A DNA stretch of 64,000 nucleotides, from contig NZ_CABPTO010000008.1 of the NCBI RefSeq assembly GCF_902460355.1, forward strand, positions 21,056 to 85,055, written 5' to 3'. The notes beneath the pieces are model-generated. The model was not told where the DNA came from. It saw nothing but the letters and a program-made list of their open reading frames with translations, and made no database searches. Source of the stretch: Streptococcus sp. Marseille-P6264. Lineage in GTDB: Bacteria > Bacillota > Bacilli > Lactobacillales > Streptococcaceae. This document shows positions 46,583 through 56,254 of this stretch, piece by piece (within the stretch, counting starts at the first letter, position 1; each line of letters opens with the position of its first letter). The position numbers were made by a program, and so were the translations under genes.

Positions 46583-47221
46583 ATGTCTGATGAAGGAAAA
46601 TTGTTGGAAAGCTTGGTAGACTACCTGTCGGATGGTCAAAAGCACACTCTGAGGATTTTTGGTCACGGAGCTTCAGGTAAGTCAACTTTTGCTCGAAAAC
46701 TTCAGCTAACCTTGGGTGAGGAAGAAGCTAATCTTCTGGAAACAGATCCTTATGTAATTACTGGAGAGTATCGCGATTTGCTCAGTTCTAAGGATTTTCC
46801 TCATCAAAAAGTGACGGCTTGTATCCCAGCTGTTCATGAACTCAGTAGTCTGGAGCGCGATATTTGTGCTTTGCAGTCTGGTCTGGATATTCTGAGCATT
46901 GGAAAAGCTTGGTCACCGAGTTTGCGTTTGTCAGCTCAAAAGCCGATTCTAATAGTAGAAGGCATGTCGGCAGCTTTTTTGTCTAAAAGCTTGTTTGATT
47001 TATCGATTTGCTTTTACACGGATGATCAAACTGAGTTAGAACGCCGCTTGGCGCGGGATGTGGCTGTGCGAGAACGTAGACCGGAGTGGATAGAGCAGAC
47101 GCATTTAGCTCGGCGAGAGCAATATAGGCACTTTTATCAACCCTATCTAGCGGCTGCCGACCTTGTCATCTGCCAGTCAGGAAACGACTTTCGTATTGAA
47201 AGGGACAGCCCTTTGTTATAA
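46583..47221 (+). CDS. uridine kinase-like P-loop protein
   Basis: 212 aa. Walker A GHGASGKSTFARKL near residue 25, LLETDPYVITGEYRD near 48 (substrate-binding aspartate), PILIVEGMSAAFL near 118 (Walker B-like), and an arginine-rich lid ERRLARDVAVRERRPEW. It resembles uridine/phosphoribulokinase-type enzymes but the substrate is unknown. Start chosen at 46583 after AAAGGAGAG; the earlier in-frame TTG overlaps that RBS. Last gene before the ribosomal cluster. Confidence 0.78.
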   Translation: MSDEGKLLESLVDYLSDGQKHTLRIFGHGASGKSTFARKLQLTLGEEEANLLETDPYVITGEYRDLLSSKDFPHQKVTACIPAVHELSSLERDICALQSGLDILSIGKAWSPSLRLSAQKPILIVEGMSAAFLSKSLFDLSICFYTDDQTELERRLARDVAVRERRPEWIEQTHLARREQYRHFYQPYLAAADLVICQSGNDFRIERDSPLL

Positions 47222-47254
47222 AACAAAGTAGCTAAAAGCAAATTTTTCATTTTT

Positions 47255-47290
47255 AATCTCACTGACATGCGTCAGTGAGCATTTTTATTT
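47255..47290 (+). terminator. terminator before the ribosomal cluster
   Basis: CTCACTGAC (47258-47266), ATGC loop, GTCAGTGAG (47271-47279), then CATTTTTATTTTTT. Confidence 0.9.
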
Positions 47291-47428
47291 TTTGAGCAAA
47301 AACTCAAACGAATAGGTAGAATAATCTAAATTTTCTTCTATATAAATGATTACAAGATTAATAAGTCACTTAGAAAACACTTTCATAAAAAATTATCCTA
47401 AAAATCTTTAAAAAAATACTCAAATCCC

Positions 47429-47596
47429 TTGCAATGCTTGGTTCTTTGTGTTAAGATACTATGGTGCTGTAAAAAACAGCGTGTAGCTTTGATGCAAGAG
47501 GTTGCGACACGCTCGGTTGCATTGCCACGCAATCGCTTGTCGGTTTTCTTGTGGAGCTAGCCTATTATCTTAAATAGACGAAAAAAGGAGAAAAAG
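47429..47596 (+). promoter_or_regulatory. S10 operon promoter and structured leader
   Basis: -35 TTGCAA (47429-47434), 17-base spacer, extended -10 TGTTAAGAT (47449-47457). The leader of about 130 bases contains GCTGT/ACAGC (47466-47480), GCGTGT/ACACGC (47479-47512) and GGTTGC/GCAATC (47515-47534). A long structured leader ahead of rpsJ suggests ribosomal-protein autoregulation, by L4 in other bacteria; that is inference. The remaining bases of 47222-47428 hold the terminator and AT-rich sequence only. Confidence 0.7.
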
Positions 47597-47905
47597 ATGG
47601 CAAACAAAAAAATCCGCATCCGTTTGAAAGCTTACGAACATCGTACACTTGACACAGCGGCTGCAAAAATCGTAGAAACTGCTGCACGTACAGGTGCTGA
47701 AGTTGCGGGTCCAATCCCACTTCCAACTGAACGTAGCCTCTACACAATCATTCGTGCGACTCACAAATACAAAGATTCTCGCGAACAATTTGAAATGCGT
47801 ACTCACAAACGCTTGATCGACATCATCAACCCAACTCAAAAAACAGTTGACGCTTTGATGAAGTTGGACCTTCCAAGCGGTGTGAACGTAGAAATCAAAC
47901 TTTAA
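47597..47905 (+). CDS. rpsJ: 30S ribosomal protein S10
   Basis: 102 aa, full length. [15 protein letters not shown] at the N-terminus and the [13 protein letters not shown] loop are diagnostic; S10 binds the 30S head and also takes part in antitermination as NusE. First gene of the S10-spc-alpha cluster, RBS AAAGGAG. An 82-base gap with a small GAGC/GCTC hairpin separates it from rplC. Confidence 0.98.
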   Translation: MANKKIRIRLKAYEHRTLDTAAAKIVETAARTGAEVAGPIPLPTERSLYTIIRATHKYKDSREQFEMRTHKRLIDIINPTQKTVDALMKLDLPSGVNVEIKL

Positions 47906-47987
47906 TTTAAAGCTTGGTATCTTGAGCATAAAAAACGCTCGTTAAAAACTTTTTAGATAAAAAAAATAGAAAAGGAAACATTTTCTC

Positions 47988-48614
47988 ATGACAAAAGGAA
48001 TCTTAGGGAAAAAAGTGGGAATGACTCAAATCTTCACCGAAGCTGGCGAATTAATCCCTGTAACTGTTGTTGAAGCAACTCCAAACGTTGTTCTTCAAGT
48101 AAAAACAGTTGAAACAGATGGTTACAACGCAGTTCAAGTTGGTTTTGACGACCTTCGTGACGTATTGAGCAACAAACCTGCTAAAGGACATGTAGCGAAA
48201 GCTAACACGGCTCCTAAGCGCTTCATTCGTGAATTCAAAAACATTGAAGGCTTGGAAGTTGGTGCGGAAATCACAGTTGATACATTCGAAGCTGGTGATG
48301 TTGTTGATGTAACAGGAACTTCAAAAGGTAAAGGTTTCCAAGGTGTAATCAAACGCCACGGCCAATCTCGTGGTCCAATGGCTCACGGTTCACGTTACCA
48401 CCGTCGTCCTGGTTCAATGGGACCAGTTGCGCCAAACCGTGTTTTCAAAAATAAACACTTGGCTGGACGTATGGGTGGCAACCGTGTAACGATTCAAAAC
48501 CTTGAAATCGTTCAAGTTGTTCCAGAGAAAAACGTTATCTTGATCAAAGGAAACGTACCTGGTGCTAAGAAATCTCTTATCACTATCAAATCAGCAGTTA
48601 AAGCTGGTAAATAA
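47988..48614 (+). CDS. rplC: 50S ribosomal protein L3
   Basis: 208 aa. N-terminal [15 protein letters not shown] and the long extension [17 protein letters not shown] reaching toward the peptidyl transferase centre identify it. RBS AAAGGAA with a 12-base spacing. 24 bases before rplD. Confidence 0.98.
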   Translation: MTKGILGKKVGMTQIFTEAGELIPVTVVEATPNVVLQVKTVETDGYNAVQVGFDDLRDVLSNKPAKGHVAKANTAPKRFIREFKNIEGLEVGAEITVDTFEAGDVVDVTGTSKGKGFQGVIKRHGQSRGPMAHGSRYHRRPGSMGPVAPNRVFKNKHLAGRMGGNRVTIQNLEIVQVVPEKNVILIKGNVPGAKKSLITIKSAVKAGK

Positions 48615-48638
48615 TAAAGAAAGGGGAAATCAGTCACA

Positions 48639-49262
48639 ATGGCAAACGTAAAATTATTTGACCAAACTGGTAAAGAAGCTGGTGAAGTAGTTCTTAACGA
48701 CGCAATCTTTGGTATCGAACCAAACGAATCAGTTGTCTTCGACGTGATCATCAGCCAACGCGCTAGCCTCCGTCAAGGAACTCATGCTGTTAAAAACCGT
48801 TCTGCAGTATCAGGCGGCGGACGCAAACCATGGCGTCAAAAAGGAACTGGACGTGCTCGTCAAGGTTCTATCCGCTCTCCACAATGGCGTGGTGGTGGTA
48901 TCGTCTTCGGTCCAACTCCTCGTTCATATGCCTACAAACTTCCACAAAAAGTTCGTAGATTGGCATTGAAGTCAGTTTATTCTGAAAAAGTTGCTGAAAA
49001 CAAATTCGTAGCTGTAGACAGCCTTTCATTTACAGCTCCAAAAACTGCTGAGTTTGCAAAAGTGCTTGCAGCATTGAGCATTGACACAAAAGTACTTGTT
49101 ATTCTTGAAGAAGGAAATGAATTTGCTGCACTTTCAGCACGTAACCTTCCAAACGTTAAAGTTGCAACAGCAACAACAGCAAGTGTTCTTGACATCGCAA
49201 ACAGCGACAAACTTCTTGTTACTCAAGCAGCTATCTCTAAAATTGAGGAGGTTCTTGCATAA
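48639..49262 (+). CDS. rplD: 50S ribosomal protein L4
   Basis: 207 aa. [19 protein letters not shown] in the long loop lining the exit tunnel is characteristic. L4 is the known autoregulator of S10 operons in enteric bacteria and may do so here. Its TAA overlaps the rplW ATG by one base. Confidence 0.98.
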   Translation: MANVKLFDQTGKEAGEVVLNDAIFGIEPNESVVFDVIISQRASLRQGTHAVKNRSAVSGGGRKPWRQKGTGRARQGSIRSPQWRGGGIVFGPTPRSYAYKLPQKVRRLALKSVYSEKVAENKFVAVDSLSFTAPKTAEFAKVLAALSIDTKVLVILEEGNEFAALSARNLPNVKVATATTASVLDIANSDKLLVTQAAISKIEEVLA

Positions 49263-49561
49263 TGAATTTGTATGACGTTATCAAAAAGCCTGTCATCACT
49301 GAAAGCTCAATGGCTCAGCTTGAAGCAGGCAAATACGTATTTGAGGTAGACACTCGCGCTCACAAACTTTTGATCAAGCAAGCTGTTGAAGCTGCTTTTG
49401 AAGGAGTTAAAGTTGCTAATGTCAACACTATCAACGTAAAACCTAAAGCAAAACGCGTTGGACGTTACACTGGTTTTACAAACAAAACTAAAAAAGCTAT
49501 CATCACTCTGACAGCAGATTCAAAAGCAATCGAGTTGTTCGGAGCTGCTGAAGCAGAATAA
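49262..49561 (+). CDS. rplW: 50S ribosomal protein L23
   Basis: 99 aa, located at the tunnel exit, where it docks trigger factor and SRP. N-terminal VIKKPVITE and the loop [20 protein letters not shown] match the family. RBS TGAGGAGG lies inside the end of rplD. Confidence 0.97.
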   Translation: MNLYDVIKKPVITESSMAQLEAGKYVFEVDTRAHKLLIKQAVEAAFEGVKVANVNTINVKPKAKRVGRYTGFTNKTKKAIITLTADSKAIELFGAAEAE

Positions 49562-49578
49562 TCTAAGGAGGAAATATC

Positions 49579-50412
49579 GTGGGAATTCGTGTTTATAAAC
49601 CAACAACAAACGGTCGCCGTAATATGACTTCTTTGGATTTCGCTGAAATCACTACTAGCACTCCAGAAAAATCTTTGCTTGTTTCTTTGAAGAGCAAGGC
49701 TGGTCGTAATAACAACGGTCGCATCACTGTTCGTCACCAAGGTGGCGGCCACAAACGTCACTACCGTTTGATTGACTTCAAACGTAACAAAGACGCTGTT
49801 GAAGCAGTAGTTAAAACTATCGAGTACGATCCAAACCGTTCAGCAAACATCGCTTTGGTACACTACACTGACGGTGTGAAAGCATACATCATCGCTCCTA
49901 AAGGTCTTGAAGTAGGTCAACGTATCGTTTCAGGTCCTGAAGCAGATATCAAAGTCGGTAACGCACTTCCACTTGCTAACATCCCAGTTGGTACTTTGGT
50001 TCACAACATTGAGTTGAAGCCAGGTCGTGGTGGTGAATTGGTCCGTGCTGCTGGAGCTTCTGCTCAAGTATTGGGTCAAGAAGGTAAATACACTCTTGTT
50101 CGTCTTCAATCAGGCGAAGTTCGTATGATCCTTGGTACTTGCCGTGCTACAGTTGGTGTTGTCGGAAACGAACAACATGGCTTGGTTAACCTTGGTAAAG
50201 CAGGTCGTAGCCGTTGGAAAGGTATCCGTCCAACAGTTCGCGGTTCTGTAATGAACCCTAACGATCACCCACACGGTGGTGGTGAAGGTAAAGCACCAGT
50301 TGGTCGTAAAGCGCCATCTACTCCATGGGGCAAACCTGCTCTTGGTCTTAAAACTCGTAACAAGAAAGCGAAATCTGACAAACTTATCGTTCGTCGTCGC
50401 AACGAGAAATAA
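49579..50412 (+). CDS. rplB: 50S ribosomal protein L2
   Basis: 277 aa with GTG start after [24 protein letters not shown] opens it, and [18 protein letters not shown] near residue 225 holds the histidine close to the peptidyl transferase centre. The gap to rpsS is 86 bases and strongly structured. Confidence 0.98.
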   Translation: MGIRVYKPTTNGRRNMTSLDFAEITTSTPEKSLLVSLKSKAGRNNNGRITVRHQGGGHKRHYRLIDFKRNKDAVEAVVKTIEYDPNRSANIALVHYTDGVKAYIIAPKGLEVGQRIVSGPEADIKVGNALPLANIPVGTLVHNIELKPGRGGELVRAAGASAQVLGQEGKYTLVRLQSGEVRMILGTCRATVGVVGNEQHGLVNLGKAGRSRWKGIRPTVRGSVMNPNDHPHGGGEGKAPVGRKAPSTPWGKPALGLKTRNKKAKSDKLIVRRRNEK

Positions 50413-50427
50413 TCTAAAACAATCTAT

Positions 50428-50470
50428 CCGCCAGCTCGGTAGCGCTGCTTAGCAGCGCAGGCCGCTGTGG
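50428..50470 (+). other. structured spacer between rplB and rpsS
   Basis: Inner hairpin GCGCTGCT / AGCAGCGC (50442-50458) inside an outer pairing CAGC (50432-50435) / GCTG (50464-50467) with flanking CC/GG. GC-rich compared with its surroundings; no T-run. Confidence 0.55.
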
Positions 50471-50498
50471 TACTTATTTTAAAGGAGAAAACATAAAA

Positions 50499-50780
50499 AT
50501 GGGACGCAGTCTTAAAAAAGGACCTTTCGTCGATGAGCATTTGATGAAAAAAGTTGAAGCTCAAGCTAATGACGAAAAGAAAAAAGTTATCAAAACTTGG
50601 TCACGTCGTTCAACGATTTTCCCAAGTTTCATCGGTTACACAATCGCAGTCTATGACGGACGTAAACACGTGCCTGTTTACATCCAAGAAGACATGGTAG
50701 GTCACAAGCTTGGTGAATTTGCACCAACTCGTACTTACAAAGGTCACGCTGCAGACGACAAGAAAACACGTAGAAAATAA
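50499..50780 (+). CDS. rpsS: 30S ribosomal protein S19
   Basis: 93 aa. [14 protein letters not shown] and the C-terminal [20 protein letters not shown] are diagnostic; S19 sits at the top of the 30S head with S13. RBS AAAGGAG. 11 bases before rplV. Confidence 0.98.
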
Positions 50781-50791
50781 GGAGAACATAA

Positions 50792-51136
50792 ATGGCAGAA
50801 ATTACTTCAGCTAAAGCAATGGCTCGTACAGTGCGTGTTTCACCTCGTAAAACTCGTCTAGTTCTTGACAATATCCGTGGTAAAAACGTCGCTGACGCAA
50901 TCGCAATCTTGAAATTCACTCCAAACAAAGCTGCTGGCATTATCGAAAAAGTATTGATCTCTGCAATCGCTAATGCTGAAAACAACTTTGGTTTGGAAAA
51001 AGCTAATTTGGTAGTATCTGAAGCTTTCGCAAACGAAGGACCAACTATGAAACGTTTCCGTCCGCGCGCTAAAGGTTCAGCTTCACCAATCAACAAACGC
51101 ACAAGCCACATCACTGTGGTTGTTGCAGAAAAATAA
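50792..51136 (+). CDS. rplV: 50S ribosomal protein L22
   Basis: 114 aa. [19 protein letters not shown] and [20 protein letters not shown], the tip of the loop in the exit tunnel, identify it. RBS AAGGAG; 12 bases before rpsC. Confidence 0.98.
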   Translation: MAEITSAKAMARTVRVSPRKTRLVLDNIRGKNVADAIAILKFTPNKAAGIIEKVLISAIANAENNFGLEKANLVVSEAFANEGPTMKRFRPRAKGSASPINKRTSHITVVVAEK

Positions 51137-51148
51137 GGAGGTAACATC

Positions 51149-51802
51149 GTGGGTCAAAAAGTACATCCAATTGGTATGCGTGTCGGCATCATCCGTGATT
51201 GGGATGCCAAATGGTATGCTGAAAAAGAATACGCGGATTACCTTCATGAAGATCTTGCAATCCGTAAATTCGTTCAAAATGAATTAGCTGACGCAGCTGT
51301 TTCAACTATTGAAATCGAACGCGCAGTAAACAAAGTTAACGTTTCACTTCACACTGCTAAACCAGGTATGGTTATCGGTAAAGGTGGAGCTAACGTTGAT
51401 GCACTTCGTGCAAAACTTAACAAATTGACTGGAAAACAAGTACACATCAACATCATCGAGATCAAATCTCCAGATTTGGATGCTCACCTTGTTGGTGAAG
51501 GAATTGCTCGTCAATTGGAGCAACGTGTTGCTTTCCGTCGTGCTCAAAAACAAGCAATCCAACGTGCAATGCGTGCAGGAGCTAAAGGAATCAAAACTCA
51601 AGTATCAGGTCGTTTGAACGGTGCAGATATCGCTCGTAGCGAAGGATACTCTGAAGGAACTGTTCCACTTCACACCCTTCGTGCGGATATCGATTACGCT
51701 TGGGAAGAAGCTGATACTACTTACGGTAAACTTGGTGTTAAAGTATGGATCTACCGTGGTGAAGTTCTTCCAGCTCGTAAAAACACTAAAGGAGGTAAAT
51801 AA
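51149..51802 (+). CDS. rpsC: 30S ribosomal protein S3
   Basis: 217 aa, GTG start with [31 protein letters not shown] opens it; the KH-type [15 protein letters not shown] near residue 72 binds RNA at the mRNA entry channel. 3 bases before rplP. Confidence 0.98.
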   Translation: MGQKVHPIGMRVGIIRDWDAKWYAEKEYADYLHEDLAIRKFVQNELADAAVSTIEIERAVNKVNVSLHTAKPGMVIGKGGANVDALRAKLNKLTGKQVHINIIEIKSPDLDAHLVGEGIARQLEQRVAFRRAQKQAIQRAMRAGAKGIKTQVSGRLNGADIARSEGYSEGTVPLHTLRADIDYAWEEADTTYGKLGVKVWIYRGEVLPARKNTKGGK

Positions 51803-51805
51803 CCA

Positions 51806-52219
51806 ATGTTAGTACCTAAACGTGTTAAACACCGTCGCGAATTCCGCGGAAAAATGCGTGGTGAAGCTAAAGGTGGTAAAGAAGTAACTTTTGGAGAATA
51901 TGGTCTTCAAGCAACTACTAGCCACTGGATCACTAACCGTCAAATTGAAGCTGCCCGTATCGCTATGACTCGTTACATGAAACGTGGTGGTAAAGTTTGG
52001 ATCAAAATCTTCCCACACAAATCATACACTGCAAAAGCAATCGGTGTACGGATGGGATCTGGTAAAGGGGCTCCAGAAGGTTGGGTAGCACCAGTTAAAC
52101 GTGGTAAAGTGATGTTTGAAATCGCTGGCGTATCAGAAGAAATCGCTCGTGAAGCTCTTCGTCTTGCAAGCCACAAATTGCCAGTTAAATGTAAATTCGT
52201 AAAGCGTGAAGCAGAATAA
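51806..52219 (+). CDS. rplP: 50S ribosomal protein L16
   Basis: 137 aa. [22 protein letters not shown] and [18 protein letters not shown] are the family signatures; it contacts tRNA in the A and P sites. RBS AAAGGAGGT lies within the end of rpsC. Confidence 0.98.
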   Translation: MLVPKRVKHRREFRGKMRGEAKGGKEVTFGEYGLQATTSHWITNRQIEAARIAMTRYMKRGGKVWIKIFPHKSYTAKAIGVRMGSGKGAPEGWVAPVKRGKVMFEIAGVSEEIAREALRLASHKLPVKCKFVKREAE

Positions 52220-52228
52220 GGAGAAAGC

Positions 52229-52435
52229 ATGAAACTTAAAGAAATTCAAGATTTTGTTAAAGAACTTCGTGGTCTTTCTCAAGAAGAACTCGCGAAGCGT
52301 GAAAATGAATTGAAGAAAGAATTGTTTGACCTTCGTTTCCAAGCCGCTACTGGTCAATTGGAGCAGACAGCGCGTTTGAAAGAAGTGAAAAAACAAATCG
52401 CACGTATCAAAACTGTTCAATCAGAAGTTAAATAA
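52229..52435 (+). CDS. rpmC: 50S ribosomal protein L29
   Basis: 68 aa, two-helix hairpin. [20 protein letters not shown] and [20 protein letters not shown] fit the family. It lies near the tunnel exit with L23. RBS AAGGAGAA. Confidence 0.97.
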   Translation: MKLKEIQDFVKELRGLSQEELAKRENELKKELFDLRFQAATGQLEQTARLKEVKKQIARIKTVQSEVK

Positions 52436-52462
52436 TAGACTTGGGAAAGGAGAAATTCTAAA

Positions 52463-52723
52463 ATGGAACGTAATCAACGTAAAACCCTCGTCGGACGCGT
52501 CGTTTCTGACAAGATGGATAAGACAATCACAGTTGTAGTTGAAACAAAACGTAACCACCCAGTCTATGGTAAGCGTATTAACTACTCTAAGAAGTACAAA
52601 GCACATGATGAAAACAATGTTGCCAAAGAAGGCGATATCGTTCGTATCATGGAAACTCGTCCGCTTTCAGCTACAAAACGCTTCCGTCTTGTAGAAGTTG
52701 TTGAAGAAGCGGTTATCATCTAA
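52463..52723 (+). CDS. rpsQ: 30S ribosomal protein S17
   Basis: 86 aa OB-fold protein. [20 protein letters not shown] and [20 protein letters not shown] are diagnostic. A primary binder of 16S rRNA. RBS AAAGGAGAA. Confidence 0.98.
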
Positions 52724-52748
52724 TCAAACCAGAAAGGAGAAAACTTAA

Positions 52749-53117
52749 ATGATTCAAACAGAAACTCGTTTGAAAGTTGCTGACAACAGCGGTGCTCGCG
52801 AAATCCTGACAATCAAAGTTCTTGGTGGTTCAGGACGTAAGTTCGCCAACATCGGTGATGTCATCGTTGCATCTGTAAAACAAGCTACTCCTGGTGGTGC
52901 GGTTAAAAAAGGTGACGTTGTAAAAGCGGTTATCGTTCGTACTAAATCAGGTGCTCGTCGTAAAGATGGTTCATACATCAAATTCGACGAAAACGCTGCA
53001 GTCATCATCCGTGAAGACAAAACTCCTCGCGGAACTCGTATCTTCGGCCCAGTTGCTCGCGAATTGCGTGACGGTGGCTTCATGAAGATCGTATCATTGG
53101 CTCCAGAAGTACTTTAA
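52749..53117 (+). CDS. rplN: 50S ribosomal protein L14
   Basis: 122 aa. [20 protein letters not shown] and [20 protein letters not shown] are diagnostic. It forms an intersubunit bridge. RBS AAAGGAGAA. A 78-base spacer with hairpins follows. Confidence 0.98.
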   Translation: MIQTETRLKVADNSGAREILTIKVLGGSGRKFANIGDVIVASVKQATPGGAVKKGDVVKAVIVRTKSGARRKDGSYIKFDENAAVIIREDKTPRGTRIFGPVARELRDGGFMKIVSLAPEVL

Positions 53118-53136
53118 TCTAAAAATCAAACAAGTC

Positions 53137-53168
53137 CCCTGGAAGTTTTCCAGGGTGCCCTCATGGGC
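53137..53168 (+). other. hairpins between rplN and rplX
   Basis: CCCTGGAA (53137-53144) / TTCCAGGG (53148-53155) and GCCC (53157-53160) / GGGC (53165-53168). No T-run, so processing or regulation rather than termination is likelier. Confidence 0.55.
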
Positions 53169-53195
53169 GTAAGAAATTAAAGGAGAAACCTAATA

Positions 53196-53501
53196 ATGTT
53201 TGTAAAAAAAGGCGACAAAGTTCGCGTAATTGCTGGTAAGGACAAGGGTGTTGAAGCACTTGTTGTTGCAGCTCTTCCAAAAGTAAACAAAGTTGTTGTT
53301 GAAGGTGTTAACCTTGTTAAGAAGCACCAAAAACCAAATAGCGAAAACCCTCAAGGTGCTATCGTAGAAAAAGAAGCACCAATCCATGCGTCAAACGTTC
53401 AAGTTCTTGACAAAAATGGTGTTGCAGGACGCGTTGGTTACAAGTTTGTAGACGGCAAGAAAGTTCGTTACAACAAAAAATCAGGCGAAGTGCTTGACTA
53501 A
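53196..53501 (+). CDS. rplX: 50S ribosomal protein L24
   Basis: 101 aa. [20 protein letters not shown] is the KOW motif; [20 protein letters not shown] follows. An assembly initiator protein of the 50S subunit. RBS AAAGGAGAA. Confidence 0.97.
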   Translation: MFVKKGDKVRVIAGKDKGVEALVVAALPKVNKVVVEGVNLVKKHQKPNSENPQGAIVEKEAPIHASNVQVLDKNGVAGRVGYKFVDGKKVRYNKKSGEVLD

Positions 53502-53524
53502 TCACGAAGGAAAGGAGAAGTATA

Positions 53525-54067
53525 ATGGCAAATCGTTTAAAAGAAAAATATCTTAAAGAAGTAGTTCCTGCTTTGACTGAAAAGTTCAACTACTCATCTG
53601 TTATGGCTGTGCCAAAAGTGGATAAAATCGTTTTGAACATGGGTGTCGGTGACGCTGTATCAAACGCTAAAAACCTTGAAAAAGCAGCTGAAGAGCTTGC
53701 TCTTATCTCAGGTCAAAAACCACTTATCACTAAAGCTAAAAAATCAATCGCCGGCTTCCGTCTTCGTGAAGGTGTAGCGATCGGTGCTAAAGTAACCCTT
53801 CGTGGCGAACGTATGTATGAGTTCTTGGATAAATTGGTTACTGTATCTCTTCCACGTGTACGTGACTTCCACGGTGTTCCAACAAAATCATTTGATGGAC
53901 GCGGAAACTACACTCTTGGTGTGAAAGAGCAATTGATCTTCCCAGAAATCAACTTTGATGACGTTGATAAGACTCGCGGTCTTGATATCGTTATCGTAAC
54001 AACTGCTAACACTGACGAAGAGTCACGTGCATTGCTTACAGGCCTTGGAATGCCTTTTGCAAAATAA
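53525..54067 (+). CDS. rplE: 50S ribosomal protein L5
   Basis: 180 aa. [20 protein letters not shown] and [20 protein letters not shown] are diagnostic. It binds 5S rRNA. RBS AAAGGAGAA. Confidence 0.98.
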   Translation: MANRLKEKYLKEVVPALTEKFNYSSVMAVPKVDKIVLNMGVGDAVSNAKNLEKAAEELALISGQKPLITKAKKSIAGFRLREGVAIGAKVTLRGERMYEFLDKLVTVSLPRVRDFHGVPTKSFDGRGNYTLGVKEQLIFPEINFDDVDKTRGLDIVIVTTANTDEESRALLTGLGMPFAK

Positions 54068-54084
54068 TATAGGAGGTAAAACAA

Positions 54085-54270
54085 ATGGCTAAAAAATCAA
54101 TGATTGCTAAGAACAAACGCCCAGCGAAGTTCTCTACGCAAGCTTATACTCGTTGTGAAAAATGTGGCCGTCCACATTCAGTTTACCGCAAGTTTAAACT
54201 TTGCCGTGTTTGCTTCCGTGAATTAGCATACAAAGGACAAATCCCAGGCGTTACCAAAGCATCTTGGTAA
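54085..54270 (+). CDS. rpsZ: 30S ribosomal protein S14, zinc-binding type
   Basis: 61 aa, short zinc form. [20 protein letters not shown] holds the two CxxC pairs. RBS TAGGAGGT. A 180-base, strongly structured spacer follows before rpsH, much longer than neighbouring gaps. Confidence 0.97.
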
Positions 54271-54450
54271 TTCTAGCTTCCAATTCCATCGTGATTCTTT
54301 GTTATCGGCTTTTGCCTAACTTTAGTTATGCCTGCAAGCCGATGCCTAGACTCACTTAGGAATTGAAATCTAGAAACATATTCTGAGCTTAGCTCAATCA
54401 TTAACTAGCAAGTGCAGCTTGCAAACTACTAGTAAGAGGAGAAATATAAA
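54271..54450 (+). other. 180-base structured spacer between rpsZ and rpsH
   Basis: ATCGGCTT near 54313 pairs with AAGCCGAT near 54336, with TAAC/GTTA inside. AATTCC near 54283 may pair with GGAATT near 54360 to enclose it. A second group (CTGAGCT/AGCTCA near 54383, CAAG/CTTG near 54409) lies nearer rpsH. No promoter or ORF is evident. Confidence 0.5.
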
Positions 54451-54849
54451 ATGGTTATGACTGACCCAATTGCAGACTTTTTGACTCGTATCCGTAACGC
54501 TAACCAAGCGAAGCACGAAGTACTTGAAGTACCTGCATCAAATATCAAAAAAGGGATTGCTGAAATCCTGAAGCGTGAAGGTTTTGTAAAAAACGTTGAA
54601 ATCATCGAAGATGACAAACAAGGCATCATCCGTGTATTCCTTAAGTACGGACAAAATGGTGAAAAAGTTATCACTGGTTTGAAACGTGTTTCAAAACCAG
54701 GTCTACGTGTTTACAAGAAACGCGAAGATCTTCCAAAAGTCTTGAACGGACTTGGAATTGCTATCCTTTCAACATCTGAAGGTTTGCTTACTGATAAGGA
54801 AGCGCGCCAAAAGAATGTTGGTGGGGAAGTTATCGCTTACGTTTGGTAA
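54451..54849 (+). CDS. rpsH: 30S ribosomal protein S8
   Basis: 132 aa. [20 protein letters not shown] and the C-terminal [19 protein letters not shown] are diagnostic. In enteric bacteria S8 represses the spc operon, so the structured spacers nearby are of interest. RBS AGAGGAGAA; a second in-frame ATG lies two codons on. Confidence 0.98.
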   Translation: MVMTDPIADFLTRIRNANQAKHEVLEVPASNIKKGIAEILKREGFVKNVEIIEDDKQGIIRVFLKYGQNGEKVITGLKRVSKPGLRVYKKREDLPKVLNGLGIAILSTSEGLLTDKEARQKNVGGEVIAYVW

Positions 54850-54878
54850 AATCAAGATACAAAGAGCGTCATGGGCAA

Positions 54879-54986
54879 TGTGAAAATAGGAAATCTGACA
54901 AAGAGTGTTAACACTCTAGGAAGATTTGTCTTTTTCACACAGACCATAGCTCGTGTTCAATTTAGCTGATTTACTGATCAGCTAAA
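54879..54986 (+). other. two hairpins between rpsH and the 59-aa gene
   Basis: A long imperfect hairpin: TGTGAAAA (54879-54886) to TTTTCACA (54932-54939), centred on the perfect palindrome AGAGTGTTAACACTCT (54902-54917). It is followed by a perfect 10-bp stem, TTTAGCTGAT (54961-54970) / ATCAGCTAAA (54977-54986). T-rich stretches in the 3' arm make partial termination possible. Confidence 0.6.
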
Positions 54987-55015
54987 TAGAGAGTAAATTA
55001 GTTTAGGAGAAAAAG

Positions 55016-55195
55016 ATGAAAGCTACTGAATTGAATGAAAAACTTATTGTTGCAGAAGACGCTTTGGCTGAATTGTCAAAAGATGACCTTGTATCTCTTT
55101 TATGTGAAATTGGTTATAGTCCTGCGGCTATTGATGTATTGACAGAATATCAGGAGTTTGTCAAAGCTTTTCGAAAGAAACTAGGTTTGCTCTAA
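55016..55195 (+). CDS. conserved-looking small protein, 59 aa, between rpsH and rplF
   Basis: ATG at 55016 with TTAGGAGAA RBS; 59 codons to TAA. The product, beginning MKATELNEKLIVAEDALAEL and ending FRKKLGLL, is acidic at the start and basic at the end, looks all-helical, has one cysteine (LLCEIG), and no signal or membrane segment. Placement inside the ribosomal operon with a good RBS argues that it is made. I do not recognise a family; a small ribosome- or RNA-associated factor is conceivable but unproven. Confidence 0.75.
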   Translation: MKATELNEKLIVAEDALAELSKDDLVSLLCEIGYSPAAIDVLTEYQEFVKAFRKKLGLL

Positions 55196-55257
55196 TCCGA
55201 ATGCCCCCCGTGAAAACTGGCCATTCTGGCCTGACAATTTAACAGGAGAAAATAAAC

Positions 55258-55794
55258 ATGTCACGTATTGGTAATAAAGTTATCGTGTTGCCTGCTGGTG
55301 TTGAAATCACTAACAATGACAACGTTGTAACTGTAAAAGGACCTAAAGGAGAACTGACTCGTGAGTTCTCAAAAGATATTGAAATCCGTGTGGAAGGAAC
55401 TGAAGTAACTCTTCACCGTCCAAACGATTCAAAAGAAATGAAAACAATCCACGGAACTACTCGTGCCCTTTTGAACAACATGGTTGTTGGAGTATCAGAA
55501 GGATTCAAGAAAGAACTTGAAATGCGTGGGGTTGGTTACCGTGCACAACTTCAAGGAACTAAACTTGTTTTGGCTGTTGGTAAATCCCATCCAGACGAAG
55601 TTGAAGCTCCAGAAGGAATTACTTTTGAACTTCCAAACCCAACAACAATCGTTGTTAGCGGAATTTCAAAAGAAGCAGTTGGACAAACAGCTGCTTATGT
55701 ACGTAGCCTTCGTGCACCAGAACCATATAAAGGTAAAGGTATCCGTTACGTTGGTGAATTCGTTCGCCGCAAAGAAGGTAAAACTGGTAAATAA
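55258..55794 (+). CDS. rplF: 50S ribosomal protein L6
   Basis: 178 aa. [16 protein letters not shown] opens it and [20 protein letters not shown] closes it. It lies near the factor-binding site. RBS AACAGGAG. An 85-base spacer with a TGGCTGA/TCAGCCA hairpin follows. Confidence 0.98.
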   Translation: MSRIGNKVIVLPAGVEITNNDNVVTVKGPKGELTREFSKDIEIRVEGTEVTLHRPNDSKEMKTIHGTTRALLNNMVVGVSEGFKKELEMRGVGYRAQLQGTKLVLAVGKSHPDEVEAPEGITFELPNPTTIVVSGISKEAVGQTAAYVRSLRAPEPYKGKGIRYVGEFVRRKEGKTGK

Positions 55795-55879
55795 TATTGA
55801 TTGGCTGATCATTTCAGCCAGCCAATTTATTTTCCGATTTTGTGCTAAGGCACGTCAATAATAATAAGAGGTGAAAATT

Positions 55880-56236
55880 GTGATTACGAAACCAGATAAA
55901 AATAAAATCCGCCAAAAACGCCACCGTCGCGTTCGCGGAAAACTCTCTGGAACTGCTGATCGCCCACGTTTGAACGTATTCCGTTCTAATACAGGCATCT
56001 ACGCTCAAGTGATTGATGACGTAGCGGGTGTAACGCTCGCAAGCGCTTCAACTCTTGACAAAGAAGTTTCAAAAGGAACTAAAACTGAACAAGCCGTTGT
56101 TGTAGGTAAACTCGTTGCAGAACGTGCAGTTGCTAAAGGTATTTCTGAAGTGGTGTTTGACCGCGGTGGATATCTCTATCACGGACGTGTAAAAGCTTTG
56201 GCTGATGCAGCTCGTGAAAACGGATTGAAATTCTAA
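55880..56236 (+). CDS. rplR: 50S ribosomal protein L18
   Basis: 118 aa with GTG start at 55880 (RBS AGAGG); starting here gives the normal N-terminus [20 protein letters not shown], whereas the GTG three codons earlier is too close to the RBS. It binds 5S rRNA with L5. Confidence 0.95.
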   Translation: MITKPDKNKIRQKRHRRVRGKLSGTADRPRLNVFRSNTGIYAQVIDDVAGVTLASASTLDKEVSKGTKTEQAVVVGKLVAERAVAKGISEVVFDRGGYLYHGRVKALADAARENGLKF

Positions 56237-56254
56237 TAGGGAGGACACTAGAAA

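Noticed and set aside
54451..54457. Starting rpsH at the second ATG (54457)
   Set aside because: Possible, but RBS AGAGGAG has better spacing to the ATG at 54451.
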